Of a DNA stretch of 64,000 nt, positions 1 through 10,909 are shown piece after piece. The stretch covers positions 5,580,001 to 5,644,000 of the forward strand of contig CAMGYJ010000011.1 of assembly GCA_946122785.1 (NCBI GenBank), given 5' to 3'. The stretch comes from Linum tenue. Lineage: Eukaryota > Streptophyta > Magnoliopsida > Malpighiales > Linaceae. Made by a program: the position numbers and the translations under genes. Position 1 is the stretch's first letter; each line of letters starts with the position of its first letter. Under the pieces are notes generated by a model. It saw nothing but the letters and a program-made list of their open reading frames with translations. It searched no databases and was not told the origin of the DNA.

Positions 1-4
1 CAAC

Positions 5-895
5 TGTAGACACCATATTTTGTCACTTTATCTCACCAAACGAAGGGGGGTCGTTCATGTTATACGAGAATATGATCTTCAACTCAAGTTTTGTACAAGA
101 TGAAGCATTCAAGTTCAATACACAAGATGTTTGCACGCACAAGAGGTTCGAATGCATGATGAAAGTACAAGGTCATACTAATTGATGAATTTAAAAACCA
201 GTACAATCATCGACGTCGTTACAAAAGTTTGTACACTCCTAAACGGTAAACCAAGTTTACAAATACAAAGCTGAAAAATAAAAGTCCAATACACTTGAAA
301 AGCCCATACCAGCAAATGATATGCAAACAAAAGAAAAGAGGTCAGAAAATAAAGCCCATAATCAAAGCCCAGTTCAAACAGGCCCAACTCGGCCCAAACC
401 CAACAGGCCCAAACCGAACAGGCCCTACTCGGCCCAACCTTAACCAAACCTGTTGCTGCCTCCCTTATCTACAACTAACTGACTTTCAAGGAGGACGGCA
501 AATTTGCAGAGACAGCCTCCAAATCGGCCACTGAACAAGTGACACGTGGCACCTCATTTTGCTATAAGTGAGCTCTTTGGAGCTCTTTGTTGGGGGGGGG
601 GGGATTTTGGAAGAAGGGAGTAAAAACGCTGGAAAAATAGAAAAATATACAATGTACTTTTTTCCTCTCCGAGAGAGCACGCTGGAGAGATTATATAAGA
701 AAGAGTGGGGAAATTCCAAAGAGTTCACAGTTTGTATGGAGTAAAGAGCAAGGATCCAGAGATCCAAAGTTTGCCAAAAGAGGTTGGTACTTGTAAATCC
801 AAAATTTCCTTCACCTTCAATAATATAGCATCTTTTATGAGCATTTGTTCTTGTTGTCAAAGCTATTCAACTACAACTAGTGCTTAAGTAATTTC
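5..895 (+). mobile_element. Possible LTR fragment or solo LTR
   Basis: The sequence starts TGTAGACACC, typical of plant LTR 5' ends. It holds a run of GGCCCA/GCCCAA words at about 350-440 and a TATA-like tatataag at 692-699, followed by a leader-like stretch. No convincing internal region, primer-binding site or second LTR follows, so this is at most a solo or truncated LTR. The window begins four bases before the TG, so the target duplication cannot be tested, and the 3' boundary is a guess. No coding capacity was found. Confidence 0.3.
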
Positions 896-2069
896 TTACT
901 ATTACTGTTTCAATCAAGCTTTTACTGCTTAGCCATCATTTAATACCATATATATGCTACTTTCTGTGTTTGATAGTTATGCTTATTTACCTCCCATTAG
1001 ATCCATAAACCACCTTGCCTTGAGCAGCCTTGATACATATCTGGATCCAATCAAAACCATCATAGCAAATCGGATTTTAGTTCCCTAAACGCATAACGGT
1101 TTTCGAGTAAACAAAGCACCAAAGTCTCGATCAAGCCATAAAGAAACAATTAGTAAAGCTTTTTCTCTTAGATTAGCAAATCGCGACGGCGATTTACAGA
1201 AGCTAAAAGTAGCAAGTTCTATTTTCATTGTAGAGATCCATGTTTCATATTTACTATTTAGATTAGGAAGAAGGAATTCCATGAATTTTAGACTTTAAAT
1301 CAAGTAATATCCGAACCATATGTCATTAAAGGCACATACACATAAATCCTCACTTCCTACGAAAGTTTCGGACCAAAACTATCAGATCTAAAACTTAGTA
1401 ACAAGAAAATCCCCTTTCTCGATTTGTACCCTCCAAATACACTAAGTGGAGCCAAAAAAAAAAAAAAAACATTTCAGAATCACTCAAACTCATACATAAC
1501 CTTTTTTATGGAAAACCCAGATTTGTTAGCTATCCTAAAAATCGTATAATCCATTTTTTAGTTCAAATTCCCTAATTAAACTAAGTTGAGTTTAGGGTAT
1601 CCTTAACCCAATCGGTCTAATCCAAAATCCATAACAATATCATCTTTTAGGTTTAGTCCAGTACTCTAATCACACTAAGCCGAGTTTAGAAACTCACCCA
1701 AACCTATACTTGTCGGTAGGTAGTTCACCAACCGCCGGCAACCTTCACCTTTTCTTCCTCGGAATCAAAAACTAAAATCTAAGCAATCTGAATAAATAAT
1801 AACAAGAAAAAGAAAACATCGAGCTTAGGTAAAAAAAGAGATTTACCTATGTTTACTCCTTTCCGTCGCCTGACTGTCGGATCTCACTCGCCGCCGAGAC
1901 CACCTCCTCGTCCTCTACTCAACCGAAACAAAAACAAAAACAATGTTAAAACCCATAAACAAAAAAAAAACAACCAATAAACCCAATAAACCATAAAAGA
2001 ATGAGCCGAACCTACCGTCGTTTCTCCCTTAACCTGGTCGTCGTCGTGTCTCCTCTTGTCGTTGGCGAT
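896..2069. other. Noncoding AT-rich stretch
   Basis: No ORF with recognisable similarity lies here. The sequence is AT-rich, with an A-tract at 1456-1471. The 1880-2060 part is GC-richer and, read on the minus strand, may be the downstream part of the transcription unit whose promoter-like signals lie near 3130. A possible splice donor (ATAG followed by GTAAAT on the minus strand, near 1850) is compatible with that but weak. Confidence 0.3.
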
Positions 2070-2539
2070 TCGTGATGGCAAGGGGGCGGGGCGGGGCGGG
2101 TACCTCAATTTCCATGCCCCGCCCCACGCTACTACGGGTCGGGGCGGGTAAAACCCGCGCGGGTACGGGGCGGGGCGGGTCGACCCACTCTTACATGTTG
2201 TTAAAAAAAAATACAAAAAAATACAAGTAAACTTTACTTTTTACAATAAAACGTAGGGAAAACATTCTAAGAATGAAAAATATTGATAATAGAATGGATA
2301 ATTGAGCCTAACAAGTTGAAAGATCGACTTTAACTAGTTGAAGAATAGTCAAAATAGTCAAAATATGTATAGATATTGTAAGAAATTGAGATAAAATGAG
2401 TCTAGAACGGGGCGGGGCAGGGCGGATAGGAAGTAGATACCCATGCCCCGCCCCACGCTACTGCGGGTCGGGTAATACCCGCCCCATCGCGGGTCAGGTC
2501 GGGTAATACCCGCGGGGCGGGTTGAAATTGCCATCACTA
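2070..2539. mobile_element. hAT-type MITE, GC-rich ends
   Basis: The ends are inverted repeats: TCGTGATGGCAA on the left and TTGCCATCACTA on the right (11 of 12 bases pair). Near-matching 8-bp flanks, ttggcgat (2062-2069) and tcggcgat (2540-2547), fit a hAT target duplication. The subterminal sequence is rich in GGGGCGGG and CGGGTAATACCCG words on both sides, while the core is AT-rich. There is no transposase ORF, so the element is non-autonomous. The GTGGCAATT-like terminus resembles that of the MITE at 23489-23943. Confidence 0.8.
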
Positions 2540-2751
2540 TCGGCGATGAGTCCTCTTCTCCTCAGGCGACCCCCTTTCCCTCGTCCCTCGTCATACCAAA
2601 ACCCAGAAAATCAACCAAAACCCCAAAAATACATAATGGAACCAAAAATAAAAATCCATGTCGAGGATCTTACATAGATTGTTGACTTCTGATCTATTTA
2701 GGGAGACTAGAGTCGTCCTCTTGCCTGAATCGAAAGGGGAGGAGGCGGCTG

Positions 2752-2880
2752 TTAGGGGGTCTCTTGGTTTGAGAGGATCCGATTTCGGTTTCTTTTGTTT
2801 TTCTCTGGTTCATTCCGTGTCATAGAACGAGAGAGGAGATCAGACTGAGGCAGGGGAAGAGCCTTCCTTTGTTCCTCCAT
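2752..2880 (-). CDS. Short leader ORF, unknown (42 codons)
   Basis: On the minus strand an ATG at 2880-2878 opens a 42-residue frame that ends at TAA (2754-2752). It lies in what looks like the 5' leader of a minus-strand transcript: about 250 bp below a TATA box, in sequence with telo-box AAACCCTA words and purine-rich repeats typical of plant leaders. It may be an upstream ORF, a first coding exon with an unrecognised splice donor, or chance. I recognise no domain in it. Confidence 0.25.
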   Translation of the reverse strand: MEEQRKALPLPQSDLLSRSMTRNEPEKNKRNRNRILSNQETP

Positions 2881-3104
2881 CGTCTCAGAGGAATCAGAAA
2901 GAAAGGCGAGGAGAGGAAGAGGATGACGGCGACTAGGGTTTAGGTTTTGTGGTTTAGAGAGACGACAAGAACGAGAAGAGGAGGAAGAAGGAGAGGGCGG
3001 TGCTTTGGTGGCTAGGATTTTGGTTTTCTCTTCTCTATAGGAGAAGAAGAGAGAGAGAGGGGTAGAGTGAAATCGAGAGAGGAGGCGATCGCTCAGTCTA
3101 GGAG

Positions 3105-3140
3105 CTGATTAGGGTTTCGTTTAGTGTTTATATACCGTGC
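3105..3140 (-). promoter_or_regulatory. Minus-strand TATA box and telo-box
   Basis: Read on the minus strand, TATATAAA occupies 3135-3128. A telo-box-like AAACCCTAA sits 10-20 bp downstream (3117-3109), and another AAACCCTA lies near 2938. This combination is common at plant housekeeping genes. The leader-like sequence from about 3100 down to 2660 supports a promoter firing leftward. No recognisable protein follows it in the window, so the driven gene is unknown or decayed. Confidence 0.4.
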
Positions 3141-3414
3141 CATTTGAAACGATCAAATTACCCCTAGGGTTCGCTGTGTATTACTCGGTCCTGCCACCGT
3201 TCTTTGGTTGATTTACGACTTTACCCTTGCTTTGACTCTGTTTAAAAACGAAAACCATGAAAAATTGTTGGCATCGAGTTTTGAACCCAGGTCATGGGGA
3301 ACGAACGCACTATACAACCGGCGACTGAGCCAATTCGGCTGCTAGCCCATCATGCATTAATGTATCCATCCTGTTTAATTTTATTCATTTAAAATCCTTA
3401 ATACGAAATATTGA

Positions 3415-4116
3415 ATGTGGATTAATTTCACTCCTTCCAGGGGGTTACGGCAAGGGGATCCTCTCTCCCCTCTCTTGTTTGTGCTTTGCACTGAGGGCAT
3501 TGCGGCGCTCCTTCGCAAGGCTATTTCGGAGAAAAGGATGGAGGGTGTAAAGGTGGCTCCTCGTGCACCCCGGATCTCACACTTTTCTTTTGCCGATTAC
3601 GAGGAACTTAGTGGCCAGCGGGTGAATTTGGCAAAGTCGGCCGCTTGCTTTAGCAGGAATATTGTCCGGGCAGACCAAGAGTTCTTGGCTTCGATTTTGG
3701 GCGTCGGGGCGCCGGGGGTCCATGATAAGTATCTAGGATTACCTACACTTATTGCTCGTTCTAAAATGACTACGTTCAGATATTTGGAGGATAAATTATT
3801 AGAGCGACTCTGGGGGTGGAAGCAGGAAACTTTGTCTTGGGCGGCTAAAGAAACTTTGATTAAGTCAGTTGCTTTGGCGTTGCCGCTGCATGTGATGTCC
3901 TGTTTCAAGATTCTTGTCTCTCTGTGTCATCTTTTGGATAAGCATGTGGCGCTGTTCTGGTGGGGTGATGCTGAGGGCCATTTTCGGATTCGGTGGATGT
4001 CCTGGCGCAATATGTGCCACAGTAAACATGATGGGGGGATGGGATTTCACCATTTTGAGCAATTTAATCAGGCTTTGTTAGCCAAAATTGGTTGGCGTAT
4101 CCTTATGGAATCCTAG
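3415..4116 (+). pseudogene. LINE reverse transcriptase, C-terminal part
   Basis: This 233-codon open stretch is a piece of plant L1 reverse transcriptase. It contains the GLRQGDPLSPLLFVL motif near its start, then SFADY running directly into the ELSGQRVN(L)AKS block, then YLGLPT and the LL.W...LSWAGK-like region, with GGMGFHHFEQFNQALL near the end. The catalytic F-A-D-D motif is damaged: the second aspartate and roughly 25-30 residues normally between it and the ELSGQ block are missing without loss of frame. The N-terminal RT palm and endonuclease are absent. It sits in a truncated LINE and must be inactive. Confidence 0.85.
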
Positions 4117-4599
4117 TCTCTTCTCGCTCAGGTCTACAAAGGCAAGTACTTCCCTATTGGGACATTCTTTGAAGCTTCGACTCGCTCACCCCCCTCGTTG
4201 GGCTGACAGAGTATCCTATTAGGTAGGCAGTTATTGGAGAAGGGTTTAAGGTGGCAAATTGGGAATGGTTAAGCTGCTTCCTTACTTCACTCTAACTGGA
4301 TCCCTCTGCTCCAGCTTGACCCCCCTAGCTATAACCCTCAGGTCTTACCAGAAGGGGGGGGGGGGACTCGCCTGTTGTGGAGGTTATTTGTCCAGAAGAG
4401 GGGTGTTGGAGCGATCGCAAGCTTAGCCAATGGTTTGACCCGCCGACCTGTCGGGCCATTAAAACTATCTTTCTTCCGCGCTAGAATGTGTAGGATAGGC
4501 TAATCTGGCATGACACACCGGATGGGGTCTTCTCGGTCAAATCTGCCTACCATTTAGCTGTTTCAATTGATAAGAGGAGGGGAGGTTGGAGGTCCACTG

Positions 4600-4860
4600 T
4601 TGGTTGGATGGACAAGACCAGCTGGATTCTTTTGTGGGATGCTAATATCTCGCTTAAGCTGAAAGTCTTTGTCTGGCAGATTCTCAATCGAATCTTGCCC
4701 ACTACTGAAGCCCTTATTGATAAACGAGTCCCGGTGCTCCCCTGATGCGCGGTTTGTTGGGATAGTTCTGAAACGATGGAACATTTGTTTCTCGATTGCC
4801 CGGTGGCTCGTGCCCTTTGGGACTATTCAGGTCTGGCGTATCTGGGGGGAAGGGTAGTCT
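4600..4860 (+). pseudogene. LINE zinc-binding RT-associated domain (zf-RVT)
   Basis: The frame shows WILLWDANISLKLKVFVWQ, then a CAVC...SETMEHLFLDCPVAR segment. The C-x2-C...H-x4-C pattern is typical of the zinc-binding domain between RT and RNase H in plant L1 elements. An in-frame TGA (near 4744) breaks it just before the first cysteine pair, and frameshifts separate it from the RT part upstream. It belongs to the LINE at 3413-5615. Confidence 0.75.
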
Positions 4861-5283
4861 CGTCATACCTTCTCTTTGTTTCTGAAATGGCTAATGGCTT
4901 TGGTTCACCAACCTACGTTACTTATGGCGGTGGTCGCTGTCCTTTGGCATATCTGGCGGTCTCACCACTGGGTTGTCTTTGAGGGCAAACAGTTTGGGTT
5001 CCCTGCCTTGATGCGCCAGTTTCATCAGCAATACGATGAGTGAGTCAGTTTGCCAGTGGATAGGGCTCCCTCGGTTGCTCTCCCTGCGGCTCGCCACCTG
5101 GGTCCTGTGGGGGGTGACAGGGTTGTTTGTATGTGGGATGGGGCCACTAGGAGTGGATCGCACTCGGCAGGTGGGATGGTTCTTTTGACCCCGGTTAGGG
5201 ATATTTTGATGGCGTAGGGGATTCAATTTCCTTGGATTGATGACCCTATGGTGGTGGAATAGATTGTCCTCCGTGAGGCTGTT

Positions 5284-5562
5284 TTGTGGTGTCTGGAGCA
5301 CGACCTCTCAGACATTAGCTTTGAAGGTGATGCCAAAGTAATCATCGATAAAATCAATCAGGCGGACACCAGAGATAACCGAGTCGGTGCTATTCTGGAA
5401 GAACTTCTGCGGTATTTTGCCAGCCATCCTGGGTTTAGTGTTCGATTTGTAGGTCGTCGTAGTAATAGGGTAGCCCATACGGTGGCTCGAAAATCCCTCT
5501 CATTGTACCCGACTATGAGTCGTTTCTTTGATTTTCGGACCTGGTTGAATTCCTGGATGTAA
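5284..5562 (+). pseudogene. LINE RNase H domain remnant
   Basis: This 92-codon stretch matches the C-terminal half of the plant LINE RNase H (RVT_3 type). It has FEGDAKVIIDKIN (the E.D..... active-site strand), a helix with ILEELLRYFASHP, then VRFVGRRSNRVAHTVAR, containing the R.N..AH..A signature, and a terminal WLNSWM before the stop. The N-terminal DGA.....G strand is interrupted by stops upstream (around 5140-5260). It ends the coding part of the LINE. Confidence 0.8.
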
Positions 5563-6155
5563 CTATCTTCTTTTCGAATCAATATATGATTATCTTTTGT
5601 CAAAAAAGATAAACAAAATATTTATAGAGTTACACAACCAAAATTCTTTCCTTCTCGCTCTATACTTCAATCTCTTTCCTTCTTGTTTTCCTACTTGAAT
5701 TTCCTTTCTTATCTTACAAGAAACATTATTCAATTAATGAACAAGAGCTAAAACACTAATAACAAATTATTATAACAAAACGTCCTAACATTATACGAAA
5801 CACGTAATAATAAAATATGAATATATTAAATGATACGCAAGCCTAATTTTTTGAATTATCACGTCTGGTCGATCTTGTAATAACCATGCACAATACAAAT
5901 TAACTACCTCATCATCAACAACATAGACGGTTCAACCCATCTCAAACTCACTGAACAAATCCTAATGGAGCGACAATGCATTGTCCACTACTGGATCCAT
6001 GAAGGCATTGTAGTTGTTGACTGCCTTTGCTAGGATTAACGACGAAGGAATAGGATGTAAAAAGGGAATAGAATACAGAAAGAAATAAAAACCAAATGGG
6101 GTGGTGGGGAAGAGAAGATAAGAAGATAAATGTATAAAATCCAAAAGCAAGGAAG

Positions 6156-6189
6156 AAACAAATAAAATAAAATAAAATAAAATAAAAAT
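6156..6189. repeat. (AAAAT)n microsatellite
   Basis: About five tandem AAAAT units in the flank of the LINE. Confidence 0.85.
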
Positions 6190-6373
6190 AGTGGGTGGGT
6201 AATTAAAGGGGGCGAAAAAAAAAAAGAGAAGGGCTCCCAAAGGCCAACAACAAAATCTCTCTTCCATGGATTCGTTCTATCCCAACGAACCTCTTCTTTC
6301 CTGCAGTGGCAGAGAACAGAACATGTCCCTCTTTTCTCCCCCTCTTTCACCATACCAAATTATTGTTATTTGT

Positions 6374-6408
<35 letters not shown>
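6374..6408. repeat. (TAA)n microsatellite
   Basis: About eleven tandem TAA/AAT units, essentially uninterrupted. Confidence 0.95.
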
Positions 6409-6713
6409 TCATCCGCCCATCTTTGTGCACATATATTTCTCTTTTATTACTACTTCTGGTTATTCAAAGTAAATATATAACTCAAGTGGAAGATGTTTCT
6501 TTTATCAATATTATCATCCATGCTTGAAGTAAGAACGTCTGCAGGTGGGTTGATAGTTTATTAGTTTATCAGCAGCTAGTGGTTAATCAACTTGTTTCAG
6601 ATAGGAGAGTTTCGTGCTGCAAACTAGCAGGACAAATTGAGTCTCGGTTTGATTGTTGGATTTGTTATGAATTTGGTATTCAAATCTCAAATTTGATGGA
6701 TTTAACACAATTC

Positions 6714-6895
6714 CATGGTCCATGAAACTGTACCGGAGACCGTACCGAGAAAGTCAGCGGTAGGGTATTTTAAGGTAAAATCGTGGTTTAACCATAGTTC
6801 AATCGTTATATCATTAAATACCGCCTATCGGTTTAGCCTACGATACTGGTATTTCGTGGTTGAACCGCCGGTACGATACGGTTTCATGGACAATG
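6714..6895. mobile_element. Small hAT-type MITE (182 bp)
   Basis: The element starts CATGGTCCATGAAACTGTA, and its reverse complement starts CATTGTCCATGAAACCGTA. It is flanked by a perfect 8-bp duplication cacaattc (6706-6713 and 6896-6903), the hAT signature. The interior is rich in GGTACCG and CGGTTTA words and could fold back on itself over much of its length. It has no coding capacity. Confidence 0.85.
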
Positions 6896-8572
6896 CACAA
6901 TTCTATTGTTTGTTGATGAGTGTCAAATTCGCAGCGTCTACAAATTTGGTATTTATTCACTAATTTGTAAATCCGGAATTTCACATACTTGGTTGAGATT
7001 TATAAATCTTTAATGACTAGTAATACATGCAACAAATTATAAATATATCATCAAATTTATCATGCAGTCACTAGAATTTTCAAATTCAAAATACAATAAA
7101 TTCATTATAAATTTTTAGGATTTTTCACTTCCAAAACTGATCCCCACATCATATGTACCCTTCAAGCACGAGAAAATCATCCTCGCAGCTTGTCAATGTT
7201 CTTTTCCAAGCTGCACAACGAACCTGCTGACAATTCTAACATCATGTGTAAGATCAGATCTAGGGCAAACATAGTGTACACTACAGTGTGACGCTCGAGA
7301 CATGTACTCCTTCTCAACTTCAGACTGCATACACCGAGAATAAATACATATTTGAATCACGAAGAGTAATTAAAGGCTTTGCTAAATACATGCAAAAACA
7401 CGGACTGTGGATGTAACTTTTCCATGATAAGAAAAAACTTCTGAGGTCTGTTTCTGTAAATCTCCAAACGGTGGTGTCCAATGTCCCCTCGCGCGGCAGC
7501 TTACTCCACAGATTGGCATCTCATTATTTTTAGGGCCGATTTCAATCAAGAAGTTATTCTCGTATTTCACGAGAATTAAGCTTTCAAGAAACTGAAAAAC
7601 TCGTGATTAGTTGATGGACTCCTTTCCGTGTATATTCTTGATGTGATCGCTGGATAAGGAGACATCAATTCGATCGTAATCAATGAATTAGAATGAAGCC
7701 AAAAACTCTTGTCTCGTTGGCCTCTTCGATTGCAAGTTTTAGTAGAAAAACAATTATTGGATGAGGACGTGCATGTCTCCTTATCGCACGTCAACGTCAA
7801 TTCAATCCTCTCGCCGGAAGTGCGGGAGAAGGGAGACGTACGTCGTCTACGTCAGGGGCCCCACTTCACAATCTTCTCGCCGACGGGAGGGCGGAGGCTT
7901 TACAAAAAAATCCTCATCTGTAAATACAATGCATGTTGATAATGGAGGTAGATAGATACATAGGGGTTTTCATGCCAAATCATAGTAAATAATATAAGAT
8001 GTAAATAATATAAGATTCATAATTAACAGGTACTTGACATGATATCAAAACTCTAGATAACCGAGGGGTATTGTGTTCAGCAATGTTTGATAAACCAGCG
8101 GTCCAACAAAAAAAAAGCCTATTTAAGCTCAAATCGGTATAGGATTTTACCGGTATAAACGGGTTAAATCACGAGTTAAACCCAAAATATTCTACTATAT
8201 ATTGAATTATCTGATACCAACCTCTGGTAAAATTTTTACAAATCCTTGGTGTTTGAATCTTGATGACTTACAGTTTTAAGAATATGGTAATCGATCGGAG
8301 CTTCAAATTCACAAATTGAATTTCGTTGGTGGGGTGTGTTAGTAAATGATATAAAATTCATAATTGAACCATATTTCAAGAACTCAAATTATATGGAAAT
8401 CAAGTTGTTGTTGACAACAACAACAACAACAGTGGGCGTATAGTATTTATTACCTCATATTTTATTGAAAGAAATAAAAGCTCGGCATCTTAAACTTCTG
8501 AACTGTATTTTTCCAAGCTTGAGTTTATTAACTAATGACAAGGCATGGATGATGGATATGTGGAAACTTTAA
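6896..8572. other. Intergenic DNA without recognised genes
   Basis: AT-rich sequence with no recognised protein in any frame. A small hairpin is visible at about 8404-8430, where GTTGTTGTTG is followed by CAACAACAAC repeats. Weak CGGTTTA/TAAACCG words near 8130-8200 may be traces of another MITE, but no ends could be fixed. Confidence 0.45.
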
Positions 8573-8932
8573 GGGTTCGTTTGGATGTGTAAATTTTAAA
8601 ACGTGGAAATTTGTCTGAATTTCCATGTTGTACAAAACCAAGAAATTGATTTGTGGAAATTGAAAAAAAATTCACGTTTGGATAGGGTTTAGTTTTGTGG
8701 GAATTGATGGTGTGGAATTTGGAAAAAGAAGTAAGAAAACGTGGTAATGTCAAATTACTAGGGGGAGGTGTAGTATTCTCAATTACCATGAATGTGGTAA
8801 TTGAAGCCAATTTCCATGGTCCAATTTCTATACCATTTTTGCTCTCCCAAACATGGATTTTTAACCCAATTACTACGTTATGTGGTAATTGGATCCAATT
8901 ACTGCATTACATTTCCACATCCAAATGACCCC
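8573..8932. mobile_element. Tourist-like MITE (PIF/Harbinger), 360 bp
   Basis: The left end GGGTTCGTTTGGATGTG pairs with the right end CACATCCAAATGACCCC. A 3-bp duplication taa flanks it (8570-8572 and 8933-8935), as expected for PIF/Harbinger elements. Subterminal repeats of tggaaatt and aatttcca occur on both sides. No transposase. Confidence 0.85.
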
Positions 8933-10199
8933 TAAATTAACTTTGTAGGCATTCGACTAAGAGGCATGTGATCAAAGAGCATGAAGAAATTTCCAATTTG
9001 AGTATCGTGCTAATGTTTTGAAGGTGTGCAGTGCTGACCAATCACTGGTGGATTTTAGCAAGTTTGGGGAATCAAAACCCTAGATCTTGTAATGGGCAAC
9101 TCTAGTAACTAATTCACTGTCTATGTTGGTTTGAGTGAAGTAGAGAAAAACAAAAGAGAGAAATGTTGGGAAGCCACGCATGCACGACAGTGACTGCAGA
9201 GAGAGAGAAAGAATGACATTTGGGGAAGGTGCAACTGTGGGAAGGGGCACAGGGTCCCGAGATATAAGCAGCTACTAATAAATTTCAGGTTCAGAGCCAC
9301 TGCAGATCGATGAACACAGCGGCTTACTTACTGGTAATGTGAATCAACAACAAAGAAGAGATCGAGGGGGATAAATTCCAGCACATGAAACAGGCAGCGA
9401 CAGTGTCCATATGTTGTATACCTACTACTATTACTGCCTGCCTGCGCCTCTGACTGACAGATGAGAGAAAAATTATAACCTCATCCTTCTCGAAATGCGT
9501 TCCCTATATATATATATATATATATATAGGTGGAGTTGGCTTATTTCAATATTGGGAGAGAGTGATAGCTACCTAGATACAGAGGTGGAGTTGGTCCTCT
9601 CCTCTCGAGAGCATGCAATAATAGCTGGATCCACCCCTAGGGTTGTTGGTTTCGTTTCGGTTTTTCGGTTTTAACATAAACGTAATCAATATAAATTTTT
9701 TTTTTGTGATTTTGGTTTTTCGGGTTTAAACCGTTTAGTATTATAGTACTTAGTGGTTTGGTAATTAACCAAACCCAAACTGACATTGCTATGCCCTAAA
9801 GAGCTGTCGAATCATTGATAATATTACATGGTGCTACTCCCTATACATTCGACAACTTGTCCAACTTCAAATTGGTATCATCAAAACAGAAAAAAATACA
9901 TCTTAGCTTATAATAGTTGTTTGGTTTTCATGCATTGCATCTGGTCAAGAAACTTAACTAGACAGAGTACGTAAATGTGTATTATATCAACATTTCGGCC
10001 TTCAAAAATAACATTAACAGGATGTAAAAGAAAAGAAATAATCTATAAAATTTATAGCAAGTTTTCGTTTCTTCTAATCACTCAGATTTATTGAGATTAA
10101 TTTATTTGTGTTGTCAATACAGTCAACATTAAATTGGGCAGGACAAGCTAAAAGTGATTGATTTCACTTTATTAGTGAATAAATTGGATTTATTCGTAA
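8933..10199. other. Intergenic DNA with (TA)n tract
   Basis: No gene seen. Features are a (TA)n microsatellite at 9505-9528 and a possible unresolved TIR element at about 9638-9805, with TAGGG ends and CGGTTTTTCGG words but no matching target duplication. Confidence 0.45.
9505..9528. repeat. (TA)n microsatellite
   Basis: Uninterrupted TA dinucleotide tract of about 12 units. Confidence 0.95.
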
Positions 10200-10909
10200 G
10201 GGGGTCGTTTGCTTGAGGGTTTTGGTGATGGATTTGGTCATGAAAATATATCCATCATGGACTTGAACCGAAATCCATCTTTTGCCTTAGGGAATTAGGG
10301 AGATGTAATTTGTGGGGCCCACCACTTTTGGAGTTCCAAATCCGTGGACCCCACGGACTTGGAAGTTCCACCTCTTGAGGTGGGATTTGGGTGATGGATT
10401 AAAATTCATGATGGTAAATTACCTTTCTACCCTTAAATTATTTCTTTAATTACAAATTTTTCCTACTTTAATTCAATGGTCATGCAACTGTAAACTTTTA
10501 TAATTTTGTATTTTATAAATATGAGAATTTATCATTTCATTTTGTAATATCGTATTTTATTTAAATATGAATGTATATGTGATTTGTTAGATTCACCTAG
10601 AAACACTTTATGCTCATCTTGTACATTATTATTTGATTGATTGTCGGATTCCACATCGGTGAGTTAGCAAGAAGATGATGAGTTGTAGCTATAAAGCGAG
10701 CAATTGGCTGCAATTGATACATAATATTGCGTAATTTGTATTTAATATCCATAAATCTAATCAAACAAAGTCCATAATCAAATCCATCCAGCAAACAATA
10801 GATTTGTTCAAATCCATAATGCCACCAAATCCATCATATATCCATGATTTTCCAAAACCCAAATTTTATCAAAACCCTCATTTTTCAAATCTACGAAGCA
10901 AACGACCCG
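10200..10909. mobile_element. Harbinger/Tourist-type element, 710 bp
   Basis: The left end GGGGGTCGTTTGCTT pairs with the right end AAGCAAACGACCCG. The 3-bp duplication taa flanks it (10197-10199 and 10910-10912). Subterminal stretches contain inverted tggatttgg / ccaaatcca words. The interior is AT-rich with no transposase frame, so the element is non-autonomous. It lies about 2 kb upstream of the bHLH gene. Confidence 0.8.

Larger units (their letters stand above)
3413..5615 (+). mobile_element. 5'-truncated L1-type LINE
   Basis: The element carries, in order, the C-terminal half of a non-LTR reverse transcriptase, a zinc-binding RT-associated domain and an RNase H domain, then a short 3' UTR with A-rich tail (about 5600-5615). 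The endonuclease and N-terminal RT are missing, as usual for 5'-truncated LINE insertions. A candidate target duplication aaatatt occurs at 3406-3412 and 5616-5622, but it is short and AT-rich. Several frameshifts and stops make it inactive. Confidence 0.85.
5616..6713. other. AT-rich intergenic DNA
   Basis: No supported gene. It contains AT-rich sequence, an (AAAAT)n run and a (TAA)n microsatellite (listed separately). Short open frames near 5960-6470 on both strands are low-complexity and resemble no known protein. Confidence 0.5.

Noticed and set aside
3260..3345. tRNA- or SINE-like segment (GAACCCAGGTCATGGGG)
   Set aside because: A box-B-like word is present but no box A at proper spacing, no cloverleaf and no A-rich tail.
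6266..6472. 68-codon frame starting MDSFYPNEPLL
   Set aside because: Its second half is translation of the (TAA)n microsatellite; no homologous protein is recognised.
9638..9805. Possible hAT MITE with TAGGG ends
   Set aside because: Ends pair only over a few bases and no 8-bp or 3-bp flanking duplication matches.
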